DNA of 64,000 nt. Origin: Eleginops maclovinus (taxonomy: Eukaryota > Chordata > Actinopteri > Perciformes > Eleginopidae). Within the stretch, counting starts at the first letter, position 1. Each line of letters starts with the position of its first letter. A program made the position numbers and the translations under genes. The notes under the pieces were generated by a model, which was not told where the DNA came from, did not search any database, and saw only the letters and a program-made list of their open reading frames with translations. Below are positions 26,700 to 38,522 of this stretch, piece by piece. The DNA lies in NCBI RefSeq assembly GCF_036324505.1, contig NC_086352.1, positions 7,088,501-7,152,500 of the forward strand, written 5' to 3'.

Positions 26700-27440
26700 G
26701 ACAAATGCCAGCGTTCAGACATTAAACATGTTATTCAAAGGATGCAGGGGTGTGTTATATTTACTCATGTGGAGAGGAGCCATCACACATGTATTCCCAT
26801 ACATTGATAATGACGCTGGCAAATAGAAATGTATGACAGTCGTGGATTAATGCATTCAAATGTTGCTACTTCCTGTATGATTGTGCGTTATTTATGAACC
26901 AAGGGTCTTAATCTGAAGCCTGCTCTAAACACAGGTCTGAATAAACAATCGTGGAGGGTGGTATTTTACTCTTATGGAGTGGAGACATTCCCATACATTT
27001 ATAATGACGCTTACGAATAGAAATGTGTGACATACATCATTAATTAAAGCATTTTATTGTTAGTACTTCCTGTATAACTGTGCATTATTTAGGAACTAAG
27101 GGTCTTAAACTTCATGTCTTCAATTGTTTATTATGCAGCCTAATGCTACTCGCTCTAAACCCAGGTCTAAAAAAACCAACGTGGAGAAGCAGCGTTCAGT
27201 TCTGCAGCTCAATACATTACATCACATGTCACTTGTGAGGCGCTTTTATCCGCTGCGCCCCAGACTCCCTATATCTGATACAAACTCACACTGATTCTGA
27301 CAAATGGCAGCAAATAGAAACTCAAATCTTATTCAAAGGATGCATGAGTGTGTTGTTCATTCTCACACCACATGTGTTTCCATACACTTATAATGACCCT
27401 TGCAAATGGAAACGTGTCAGACTTATGAATAAAAGCAGAG
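26700..27440. repeat. Three diverged tandem copies of a longer unit
   Basis: Related blocks begin near 26715, 26955 and 27330. They share TTATTCAAAGGATGCA (first and third), CCCATACATTGATAATGACG-like sequence (all three), CTTCCTGTATRAYTGTGC and GGGTCTTAA (first two). The copies are old and imperfect. Confidence 0.7.
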
Positions 27441-29087
27441 GTATTTTAGCTTTTAGGGAAATGTACAGACTATAGAGACAGAGGGAAGCCATGTCTATGG
27501 AATATCAGCTTTAAATGGGTTTCTCTTGTGCGTTTCATGTCCAGTTAGTGACTGAGAGAGAGGGCAGTGGAAGAAGGACTCTCACATGTTTTTATGCAGA
27601 CGTTTTTTCAGTTTCTTTAACAGCGCTGGAATCTGCTCTGTGAGGAGAGAGAATTCATGAATATTGATGATGTACAGTAAGCCGGCCTGATAACAGAATA
27701 ATCCAGTTACATCAACCCCCTCTGATTCAGTCATCATCATCCTCTTCAAGCTGCAGCTCTCCAGAGCTACGTGGCAGGACCCAGGATTTTTACATGTTTT
27801 ATTATCAAATATTGAGGAAAGTCCCAAAACTATTGTCATTATTTTTAACTCTTTTCTGAGTCTTTTTGAGTTATTAAATAGACTTATAAAAATACTAAAT
27901 ATATATATATATTTTATTATTATTGACCTTTTATTTTTTTAATGATAAAACTGATATATTTTAAAGTAGAAAATCCTATGAAAAGAGCACAACTTAATTG
28001 CATTATTATGAATGTTTTTATTTTATTTATTATATTATATATATAATTAAGTAGATTTTATTTTATTATATTTATCTATAATTATCTAGATTTATTTAAT
28101 TTAATGTATTATATTTATCTATAATTAACTGGATTCATTTTATTAATAATTAATTTGTTTACTTGTTATTTTTTTAACTGCATTTAATTTTTTCGTGCCT
28201 TGTGAACATATATATATATATTATATATTACTAAAAGGTAAAGACCAAAACAAATGGTGAACGTGTATTTTAACAACTATTGTGTCTTCATTAAATACAT
28301 ATCATATATTTATATTATTTTTCGATGCTCTGGAGCTCAATTGTTGTCCAAAAACTCATCATTTGGGGTCAATTTTGACACTTTATTACCATCAACACAC
28401 TGTGGTTTATTGAACTCAAACCTAAATACATTTCTTCCTATAAGAAATATATATTCATGTAGTGCTATTCAAGATCTATGTCCTAAATATGAAGCGATGG
28501 GCAGAGCGGTGATTTTCCCAAGGGATTTGTTGAGAAAAGGAAGCCTCACATCTGGTTTAAGAATATTTTACTATATTAAAATGGACCCTTCCCCGGCTCC
28601 ATGCATGGAAACAAAAACATAATTTCAGTCCCTTTGCACGGCCTCACAACACTAACAAACAGAGGCTGGTGTGAAGGCCATCTGAAAGGTCAGGGGCACG
28701 TGGATCTTTAGCTTCACAGCGAGATTCATCTTTGAAAGTGGAACGAAACACTCAGTCAATGCAGCTGTGGGCTGTTTGTGAATCCAAGCTGTGATTTTCT
28801 GCATAACTGGATACGCTCCAAAGGCAAATGTGTTAAACGTTTTCTGTAAAAACACAGAGTTTAGAGGTGGCTGATCTTTAGATACACTCACAGGCTTAAA
28901 GTCAAACAGTCTATGAGAGAGATTTATTTAAAAAGACAGCTGTTCATTCAGAGATTTCTTTCTGGTTTTGTGCTTTGAGTGTAGGCATGGTGGAAAACAA
29001 TCCCCCTCCCACTGCAACCTTCCTCTACCTGCACCGCCCTCCTGCCATCCTGGAGGGGCGGAGCTAAGTAAAGGCAGCCAACTCACC

Positions 29088-29205
29088 TGTGGCCAAACTG
29101 TGAAGGCTCACCGCTGGAAAATCTATAAAGGCTCACCTGTGGCAAAAATACAAAAGACTCACCTGTGGCAAATGTATAAAGGCTCACCTGTGGCAGGTAT
29201 ATACA
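29088..29205. repeat. 25-26-bp tandem repeat with embedded sense-strand 5' splice sites
   Basis: CTCACCTGTGGC recurs at about 29091, 29133, 29158 and 29183, with a variant near 29108, separated by AAAATAYAAAA-like spacers. On the shank2 sense strand each exact copy reads GCCACAGGTGAG, a consensus donor CAG/GTGAG. Confidence 0.9.
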
Positions 29206-30965
29206 ACAAATATGATCCCATGTACTTGAACTTCCTTTTTGACAAGTATCCATGATAAGATTATAATTTACCTCCAGCCAATACACCATTTAACTGAACA
29301 GAGCCTGAACGCACCACGGACCAACTGAACCATGTCCAATGGATGCTAAGCGCTAGCATCATCTAGCTCTCCTTTTAGCCCCTTAGTTAGACGTGGAAAC
29401 CTCTGTGGATAATTCTGCTTCCAGTTAAAACCTCAAATATAATGAGGGATTTCTTATCAGGAGAAGCTGACTGCAATGACAGCATTATCAGTGAAGACAA
29501 CATCTCTTATGATCCCAAAATGCAACCAACTCTTTATTCATTTATCGTTCTTACGAAGAAAATGTGCATTTAAGAGAAATGTTTGCCAACAAGATAATTG
29601 CACAATACAGAACCATGTAACCGATTTGAAATGCTCTTACCTTACACTCTATCAGGGAAGAGTCACATGTTAAAGTATTTACTGTAATAAGAGGTAGACA
29701 GTGACTTGTGGGAATTCTCCGCGCTCAGCATTAGAGCATCAAACATGAGTTTAATAAACACCATGAAAGAAGAACTGCACACGATCAGTCCAACAAAGAG
29801 CCTGCAGGCTGTGTGCTCTACAAACAGCGGGACTGAGGAGGTGCAGTCAGCAGGAAAACAGCAGATGTATGTCAGCATCCACGCAGGTGGTACAAACACT
29901 GATCAAAATCTGTGCTTCAGCAACCATGTTTGACAGAAAAAGCCTGGAATGATTACTCGTCCTAATTATCTGATGATTTAACATCCAGATGTGTGGGAGA
30001 TTTCTACTGAGAGTCGAATTAACCAACAAACAAAACAAAGGAACGTTGCGATAGAGAAACACTGAATTAAGCAGCTTCACTTTTAAAATGAGTGTTTTTC
30101 TCAGATGGACCAAAGCAGAAAGTGGACGGTCGGTTGTTTATTGGATCATATACAGTCCAGATGTTGAGGAGGTTTAAATTGTGAGCCAATTATTGACGGG
30201 TCCTCTCCTCTACAAAACAAATTAACCTGGGATAAAAAAAACAGGAAAAAATACTGATGTCAACAATATGTTTCACAATGACAAAGCTTCCTACCAGCTG
30301 TGAGATGTTTGCTCATCTGATTTCTCTGAGAGTTTAAGATCCAGATGTTCGGGAGGTTTTCACAAAGAGCATGAATGAGGGTTTCATCCACCAAAATAAA
30401 AGGACCTGATCAGTGTTTCTCGGAAGGAGTAAGGCTGAAAACGGGTAACCTAGAGGGAGCTGAGGGGTTTCTTTATTAAGATGATAAGGACATTTTCATC
30501 GAGAGCTATCAGTTATTCTGTTTGGCAGCAGCTTATTGCTCAGCTTGATCCTCTGATAAGTGAATCCAGATGTGTGGACTCAAATCCTTTAACTACTTAA
30601 AAAGAGGCCCAAGGATCTGAAAATGCATCATAACAAGAGCCACAGTCAAGGTGCATTTTACATCCATGTCGGTCCAAAATCACCAAATTTGGGAAAAAGG
30701 TAAATGTGGATCTCACATTTCCATACATCACCGACGCCAGTGTATTGAAGACAGTTTTCCACTTTAAAACATGTGTAGTTTATCTCCAGTGGTTTCAGTT
30801 CATGATCTGCATGCTTTACTTTTGCTCCACATTTCTCCCGCTTTCACAGACGAGGATTATCCATTTTAAAATAGTACCAGGTCGATCCATACAGTGCAAG
30901 TAAGTGATGTTCATTCACATTACACCACCCCCCCCCCCCACACACACACACACACACCTGCTCAC

Positions 30966-31082
30966 CTGGTTGTATAGGGCACAGATGTGTAGGGCCGAGT
31001 TTCCTGATGCATTCTGGGCGCTCATGTCCGCTCCGTAGAACAGCAGATGCTCCAGGTGTTGAACATGACCGTGACGGCAAGC
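30966..31082 (-). CDS. shank2: shank2 coding exon 7: ankyrin repeats 4-5
   Basis: This exon has 117 bases (39 codons): ACRHGHVQHLEHLLFYGADM, then SAQNASGNSALHICALYNQ. It completes ankyrin repeat 4 and encodes most of repeat 5, almost identical to mammalian SHANK2/3. The acceptor is TGTGTGTGTGTGCAG before 31082, so a short TG tract takes the place of the polypyrimidine tract. The donor GTGAGC at 30965 is followed by a TG tract and then a run of twelve G on the sense strand. Phase is 0-0. Confidence 0.96.
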
Positions 31083-31989
31083 CTGCACACACACACAGTA
31101 TTTCAATAACTTGTATTACATTTAAAAGCTTTATTACAGTTTGCAGAGGTCCGGAGGTATGGTATGAGATTGAAAACCATATAAAATTGTATTTATCTGT
31201 ATTTAAAAAGACTTTAAAACAAGGTTATGTCTTTACTATATCTTACATATTTAAAACCAATGTTCACCTGATGAAATAAATGATTTGGGACCATTTAGTA
31301 GTTAGGGTTGGAGGTGTTTTTACTTTGTATATGTTTCTGTACAACATATAAACGCTCTCTAAATAGCTTATCAGGGTTTACCATTTCACATATCTCCATT
31401 CTGTCATATGACTTCCCCTTGGTGGCATGTGCAGTACCACAGACTGGCCACTAGATGTCGGTGTGCTGCAGAGGAGCCGCGTTACCCTCAGTTTGAACCC
31501 TGAAGATGTGAGGATACAGGAGTGTGTGCAGAGCTTTAAGAAATAATCAATTGTTAATCAGACGGATTGTAAAGGCTGTCAGAAACACAGGGAACTGTTT
31601 CTTTTATGAACCAATTTTCCCTCACTGAATGTCATTAACGTTTGAGGTTATGGTGACAGAGGCAATTTAGGGGTTTATCATGGGGGGGGGATTAAAGGGA
31701 AATGGCCAATTTACACTGAGGTTTATTTCGGAGAGGTTTGTGAAGGAAAACGCACAACTGCATATCAACTAAAGCAGGTTACAGTAGAGTATTGTCTCAG
31801 AGAGTGATTGAGTTTTGTAACGTAATGAAGCATTTGCACAGACGAGAGAACATCGGGGGGGGGGGGGATTTACTCTGTATGGACTGTCTGATTCACTCAA
31901 CTGTGCAAGTATGGGGATGTTAGGGTAACAGAAATATATGCAAAAATGTGTGGAGATTTCTGTAACTGTCTTTCAATATGGGATTGATT

Positions 31990-32460
31990 TATTTGTATTT
32001 GTATTTGATTTAAGTCTGAAAATACCTCCAAATCTGTATCTCGATGTGTAGTGTGGAAGTGAATGTGAACAAGAAGACAAATTTGTTAAAGGAAAGAGAC
32101 ATGTGGAATATACAGTCATGTGTAAATAACAATATTGTTGTGAAATCAAATGTGAATACAAATGTGAATATGTGAAGATACATCTGTAAACTAAGAGACA
32201 AATGTGAATACGAATGGGTTAATATGTAGCGTAGATACAAGTGTAAATGTGAAGACACACGGTATTATAATGCGGAGACAAATGTGTAACAGGAAGAGGA
32301 ATCTGTAAATGTGAAGTCCAATCTGTAAATATGCAAACACGTGCAAATGCAAATTCAAATATGTCAATGTGGAGACAATGTCAAAAAAATACATGTGTAC
32401 ACCAATCTGTAAATGTGAAGTGGACCTGTCAAAAGAACTCTGTATATGTGGGACAAATAT
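31990..32460. repeat. Degenerate tandem repeat, AAATGTGAA-type
   Basis: Motifs such as AAATGTGAATAC, GTGAAGA and ATCTGTAAATGTGAAG recur irregularly through about 470 bases. The unit length is not constant, and minus-strand open frames in the block are artefacts. Confidence 0.75.
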
Positions 32461-33118
32461 CTAAAGGTGTTTTTATAAGGATTTAACCACTCATGCAGGC
32501 TTCTTCATATGTTATATTTTGCTTCACTTACCTAAAGTTTATTAAGTATTTGCAACTGTTAGCATGCTAACACGCTAAATAAAGATAGCGATCATCTAGC
32601 TGACGGTAGCATCATGGCTTACGGCACCACGATGCATCACAGAGCCTTTGCCTCTTGTGAGTATTAAGTCTGCAACATCATTAGATTTGGTGGGAAAGAA
32701 AAAACTGATTTGATCTTAAATGAGCTATTAGGAAAAAGAATGACTCCAATTACATTTCCATAAAATTTGTTTGAGGTGAGCTAAAAGCAAAAAAAGGTTC
32801 CGGTCATCTCATTAATAAACCTGTAATACAGAAACACAGCCAGCAATTATTATAAAGACCAACTGGGATTACAGACAACTTGAACTTTAAACATTCCTAA
32901 ATTAGTTTCAAGGTTATGCAGGTTTCATTTCTCTCCACAGAGGATCTGAAATCTGACGTCATGAGGAAATAAAAACAGATTTTCTGCCCTCTGAACGAAC
33001 TGTGCGGTCTGACAGATGACTGCTATCACGTCTGAGACACAGAGAGGGAGGCAAGGATTTCACAACTGGACAGGGAGAGAGATGTGTGAAAAAGCTGATC
33101 GGCCTACACAGACACACA

Positions 33119-33237
<119 letters not shown>

Positions 33238-33486
33238 CAGTGTGTAGACACTAATGTGTGACTGCTGCAGGGTGGCTTTTCCTCAAATGGCTTTATTTAC
33301 TTATAAAAGGTAACAGCTGGCAAGACAGACGGCCACAGTAGGTGTCAGTGTGTGTGTGTGTGTGTGTGTGTGTGAGAGTGTGTGTGTATGTGTGCTTTGG
33401 TAATACTGTATGTTCCAAATACCAGCTGTTCCAAATAAAAAAAAGAGCAAAAAAACCTTCTGTGTTCATGTGTTTGCACCTGCTGT

Positions 33487-33527
<41 letters not shown>

Positions 33528-33544
33528 AGAGTTAGAATCGGAGG

Positions 33545-33848
33545 ATGAAACCCTCTTTATTAGTCACACACATGCACACAGCAGAGAACACACAGTGAAA
33601 TTGGTCCTCTGCATTTAACCCATCCTAGTACTAGGAGCAGTGGGCAGCTATCGTGCAGCGCCCGGGGAGCAATGGGGAGGGGGGACTGGAGGTGTCCGGT
33701 GCCTTGCTCAAGGACACCACAGCAGGGCCTAGGAGGTGAACTGGGACCTCTCCAAGTAGCAGTCCACTTTCCATATTTCAAGTCTGTTCTGGGACTTGAA
33801 CCAGCAACCCTACGATTCCTAGTCTAAGCCCCTACTGACTGAGCCACC
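33545..33848 (-). mobile_element. tRNA-derived SINE with A and B boxes
   Basis: On the minus strand the head reads GTGGCTCAGTCAGTAGGGGC (A box) and, about 30 bases later, GGTTCAAGTCC (B box, 33802-33792), as in a pol III-driven SINE. The body includes a CCTTGAGCAAGGCACC-type sequence. It is oriented like shank2, directly downstream of the CA tract at the exon 6 donor. Confidence 0.8.
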
Positions 33849-33849
33849 G

Positions 33850-33850
<1 letters not shown>

Positions 33851-33938
<88 letters not shown>
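33851..33938. repeat. (TG)n microsatellite at exon 6 donor (88 bp)
   Basis: Uninterrupted TG repeat; CA on the shank2 sense strand, starting eight bases inside intron 6. Confidence 0.98.
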
Positions 33939-33939
<1 letters not shown>

Positions 33940-33945
33940 AAGTAC

Positions 33946-34113
33946 CTGGTGAACTTCGTGCCAGCCGTTCTCGTCCTGGCAGCAGACGGAGGCGTGGTGG
34001 TTGAGCAGCAGCTCGCAGCAGCCGGGGTCCCCCCCCACCACCACACTGTGGTACAGAGGAGTCAGACCACGACTGTCCTTGTAGTCCGGAGAAGCCCCCA
34101 ACTCCAGCAGCGT
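33946..34113 (-). CDS. shank2: shank2 coding exon 6: ankyrin repeats 2-4
   Basis: This exon has 168 bases (56 codons), from TLLELGASPDYKDSRGLTPL through GGDPGCCELLLNHH to DENGWHEVHQ. It covers the end of ankyrin repeat 2, all of repeat 3 and the start of repeat 4, and is highly conserved. The acceptor is CTCACTCAG before 34113 and the donor is GTACTT at 33945, a weak donor. Both borders touch microsatellites. On the sense (minus) strand a CA tract of about 85 bases ends eight bases before the exon, and another of about 88 bases starts eight bases after it. There is no ordinary polypyrimidine tract. Phase is 0-0, so skipping would delete ankyrin sequence without a frameshift. Confidence 0.96.
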
Positions 34114-34117
34114 CTGA

Positions 34118-34209
<92 letters not shown>

Positions 34210-34865
34210 GGTCAAAAGACACAGACAGAAGAAATATGAATTATTTAGCAAGAACAGAATTTAGTTTTCGGTCTCCAAAGCTGAGGTTAAATTTAACTTA
34301 ATTTAATGATGACATTAAATGATAATACAATTATAGGAAATATAGACTACGGTCCTTTTTCAGTCCTAAAAAAGGCTTTTTATGTGCAACGATTATTGAT
34401 ATGAATCAGTATGTATATTAAGGGTTGTTAACTATAATCATACTCTGGTGTTAGGAGATTTTAAAGCATTGGGAGTATTTCTTAGTACATTATCATAGTA
34501 AACTTTCTTTTTCCAAAGCAAATGTTACGTCGTACTTTAATCTGCCAAACTCGTTAAAATAACAAAGCTGGTAAAAGTTTAGAAAATAATTGAAGATGAA
34601 ACAAAACAGAAAAGGCAATTATTAAATTGTTCTTTGACAAAGAGCACTGTGAGAAAGATTGAAAAGATCAGTCTGATTTTGCTCGTCTTAACTCCTCGGG
34701 AAGTTGTGACAGCTTGTTAACTTCACATCTCATCGTGTTGTTTGCTGACAAAGTTTCAACGCTTCAAAATCCGACTCCTTTTGCAAAAAAAATACAACAA
34801 AGCAGGATGTGGAAAGCAGGTGTAAGAAGATAAAAGCGGAGGATGAAGGACGTCGTTTCTTTTAC
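34114..34865 (-). other. shank2: shank2 intron 5
   Basis: A short intron. Its 3' end (sense) is a CA tract at 34122-34206, directly upstream of the exon 6 acceptor. The rest (34210-34860) is AT-rich with nothing identifiable. Confidence 0.85.
34122..34206. repeat. (TG)n microsatellite at exon 6 acceptor (85 bp)
   Basis: Uninterrupted TG repeat; CA on the sense strand, ending eight bases before exon 6. Confidence 0.98.
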
Positions 34866-35017
34866 CGTGAGTGTGACGTGGTTCTTGGAGCGGGCCGCTT
34901 TGTGCAGCGCCGTCATGCCGTCTTTAGCTCTGAAGTCCAGGTGAGCGCCTCCGTTCTTCAAAACCTTGATCATCTCCACCATGTTGTCCAGGTGAGCGGC
35001 AAATGTCAGCGGACTCT
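34866..35017 (-). CDS. shank2: shank2 coding exon 5: ankyrin repeats 1-2
   Basis: This exon has 152 bases: two bases completing Glu197, then 50 codons. The acceptor is TGTTCTAG before 35017 and the donor is GTAAAA at 34865. It encodes SPLTFAAHLDNMVEMIKV, then LKNGGAHLDFRAKDGMTALHK and AARSKNHVTLT. This covers the two helices of ankyrin repeat 1 and the beta-turn and first helix of repeat 2. GGAHLDFRAKDGMTALHKAAR is near-identical to mammalian SHANK2. Phase is 1-0. The ankyrin domain of Shank proteins binds partners such as sharpin and alpha-fodrin (known for the family; not visible in DNA). Confidence 0.96.
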
Positions 35018-35732
35018 CTAGAACAATAAATCATAGACCGAAAAATGTATTACAGAAAAACTAATCCAGATATGATAATGTTTGACATACTGTTTATCCA
35101 GGTGCTTTAAAATCACTCTTTTCTGAGTCCTGAAATCTGAAAATGAGTCAGCATTTTACCACTCCCTGTTTCTTGGTCTAAAAGTCAATGGTTATTGATG
35201 GCCTGGAATAAAAAACGTCAGTAAATTAAGAATTAAGAAATGGCTGTCTTCTTGCAATGCTACGATTTTAAAACCAAGTCGAAGATCCTTTAATTATTTG
35301 CGTTCTGTAAAACTTTAAGAAGTTGGAGAAAAAAATCAGGAGTTTGAAACTAAAATCAAAAGCAAAACAATTGGGAGACAGAAAGTGTGAATTTTTTAAA
35401 GAATATGATTAAGGATACATGAAGAAGGAGTTAGAATTAATGAGAAAATAGAGCGCCATTTTGAAGAAATAGTCAGAAATGCAAACTAGTGAACATTCTG
35501 AAAAAGAAAATTGAAAGGAAAAGAAATTGAGATACAAAAAGTGTGAATTTTATAAAGAAGATGATGAGGACCACGTGTAAAAAAAGTTAAGATCTAATAA
35601 AGCAGATTCAGGGCTGTCTTCTTGCAATCCTACAATTTAAAACCAAGTTCCATTAATTATTTGCATCCTGTAAAACTAATCAAAAACTGTTGGGTACTCA
35701 ACAGTGTCAAAATGAGACGACATCACGCTCAT

Positions 35733-36714
35733 TGTCATGTGACCGTGCTGTAGATCCTTTATAGCCCAACATTAGCCTCCTTTAGCTTAGCGGTGGTGAC
35801 GTGAAGTCATGTGACCGTGCTGTAGTTCCTTTATAGCCCAACATTAGCCGCCTTTAGCTTAGCGATGGTGACGTGAAGTCATGTGACCGTGCTGTAGTTC
35901 CTTTATAGCCCAACATTAGCCCCCTTTAGCTTAGCGGTGGTGACGTGAAGTCATGTGACCGTGCTGTAGTTCCTTTATAGCCCAACATTAGCCGCCTTTA
36001 GCTTAGCGGTGGTGACGTGAAGTCATGTGACCGTGCTGTAGTTCCTTTATAGCCCAACATTAGCCTCCTTTAGCTTAGCGGTGGTGACGTGAAGTCATGT
36101 GACCGTGCTGTAGTTCCTTTATAGCCCAACATTAGCCCCCTTTAGCGTAGCGGTGGTGACGTGAAGTCATGTGACCGTGCTGTAGTTCCTTTAAAGCCCA
36201 ACATTAGCCCCCTTTAGCGTAGCGGTGGTGATGTGAAGTCATGTGACCGTGCTGTAGTTCCTTTAAAGCCCAACATTAGCCCCCTTTAGCGTAGCGGTGG
36301 TGACGTGAAGTCATGTGACCGTGCTGTAGTTCCTTTAAAGCCCAACATTAGCCCCCTTTAGCGTAGCGGTGGTGATGTGAAGTCATGTGACCGTGCTGTA
36401 GTTCCTTTATAGCCCAACATTAGCCCCCTTTAGCGTAGCGGTGGTGACGTGAAGTCATGTGACCGTGCTGTAGTTCCTTTATAGCCCAACATTAGCCGCC
36501 TTTAGCTTAGCGGTGGTGACGTGAAGTCATGTGACCGTGCTGTAGTTCCTTTATAGCCCAACATTAGCCTCCTTTAGCTTAGCGGTGGTGACGTGAAGTC
36601 ATGTGACCGTGCTGTAGTTCCTTTATAGCCCAACATTAGCCCCCTTTAGCGTAGCGGTGGTGACGTGAAGTCATGTGACCGTCCTGTGGTTCCTTTATAG
36701 CCCCACATTAGCTT
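35733..36714. repeat. 72-bp minisatellite array A (about 13-14 copies)
   Basis: The unit, counted as 72 bases, includes GTCATGTGACCGTGCTGTAG, TTCCTTTATAGCCCAACATT, AGC(C/G/T)CCTTTAGC and TAGCGGTGGTGACGTGAA. Copies differ at only a few positions (TATAG or TAAAG, AGCTT or AGCGT, GACG or GATG), indicating recent expansion or homogenisation. The array lies in intron 4 and is the reverse complement of array B. Confidence 0.97.
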
Positions 36715-38522
36715 TATAAAACTCATTAAGTGGTGTTAATATGTGCAGATTATCCAACTGAACAAAACTTGTAAGTAAACGTTTGTTTGATACGGAGATT
36801 ATTTTCAGCAAAAATCCAAACTCCAATGTTTCCTTTGATCCAGGGAGATGCTGCCTTCAGGGTCGATTTATAAAAATACGTCATCACTGCACTACTCTAC
36901 TACTAGAGCCCAAAAAAACATGTTTGTTTCTAAGAGGGAGTCATACTTTGCCTTGAACAGTGATCTGAGTTTCCATCAGTATGCACACGACTGCACACGA
37001 CTCCAGGGACTGACACCGAGGATGTGATGACACAGTTTGTTTTCTTTTGTGCAAACCACCTGGGAAAAGTCTGCTTTCATTTTCTGTTTGCCTTCTTGAA
37101 GATCACACTGAATAATTTAAAGGTTACATGTGAAGCACAGTGTGAGCAACACCATGCAGACAAGTTAAAAGCTGGGGGTTTTATTCCCAATGTAAAGGGC
37201 TTCTTGTTAGGGTGATCCAAATGGTCCAAATCTAAATTGCTGGTTGTGATTTCAAGCTATGACACAACAGTCTGGTGTTCTAAAAAAATACATTTCAATT
37301 CAACAAAACTGTCTGCAAGATTTCTATTGTCTTTCTAGCATTCGGCTAACAATAGACTCCCATTTCTGAATCACATCCCAGTTACCGCATATTGGAGTGG
37401 GACAAAGACTAATTTTCAGTCGCTTCATTGCAGATTAAAAGTCACCAATCAAGGTTAGTTGAAGATTTACAAGCCTGCCAAAATGAGCTCAAGTAAAAAG
37501 CTTCAAATAAAGTGTTGAATGAGTTTAACCTTGAGAAGAAGCTCTAGCCTGCCCTGCATGAATGAACCTGATTAGGAACAAATGAGTGACAGAAAAAGCC
37601 AAATCAACACAGATTTCATAATTTTTTGGGGTTCTCACAGGTTTTCCCTTCAGTACATATTCATATAGTTTATAATTTTGAAGATGATACCATCTAAATG
37701 TAAAACATTCACCATATATTCATTCATATTGAAGTCCATATTGATGTCAAAGTATTCCAACATATAAAAGGGAAAGGATCTTGCCCTGATGTTAACCGGC
37801 TGATTACAGAAGGTCAAGTGTTTGTCACAACTAATTAGAGTAATAGAAACTTCACTGTAATTAAGACCTCTTTAAAAATGTCACTCTAAATGAGATCCTC
37901 CACTCAGAGATAATTAATGTGTCCTAATTTCCCTTTGAAATAAACAGATTTTATTTTCTGTACAAGCACTCAACATGGATCTGTTTAGTAGTCACATGTT
38001 GTACGAGAAGATGACAGATACAGCTTCTTTGAACTTTTTTTATAGGCACAAAATTAAACATTTAGCAAAGGAAATAAAACTACCATAATCATCTTGGACA
38101 ATTTTAAAGGCTGTGGCAGTCATTGCACCCATTATACAAGTATGAAAAGCTTCTTTTGAAGAAATGAAGATGAGCCTCAATTTCTCCAGCGGTGCTGACT
38201 GTGTGCATACAAAGAGTTCACACACTATGTTTAAAATCAGACATGGAGAGATTTTGCCACACGGCTGAAATCATTTATTTTTTTATTCCACAGCTAAGTT
38301 GAATAGTCAATTCTGATTGGTCAATTTGGACACTTCAGAGGATGTTAATACTCACTAACAGACCATTGCTAAAGATAACATGACCGTTGCTAAGGAGGAT
38401 CATGGGACTTTGTGCAGTCATATAAGACGAAGATTATGGACAACAAAAACAATTTGGAGAGCACGAAAGTTTGGATTCATGATGGCTAAACTTTCCCCAG
38501 TAAAGAAAATACATACAGAACA

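Larger units (their letters stand above)
26225..30965 (-). other. shank2: shank2 intron 7
   Basis: It contains a 25-26-bp tandem repeat carrying consensus 5' splice sites (29088-29205), a degenerate repeat around 29960-30600, three diverged copies of a longer unit (26700-27440) and a very AT-rich block (27880-28240). No additional ankyrin-coding exon is visible. Confidence 0.8.

Noticed and set aside
28254..28622. 122-residue plus-strand frame in AT-rich intron 7 sequence
   Set aside because: No homology recognised; it is antisense to shank2 and next to AT-rich repeats, so chance is the better explanation.
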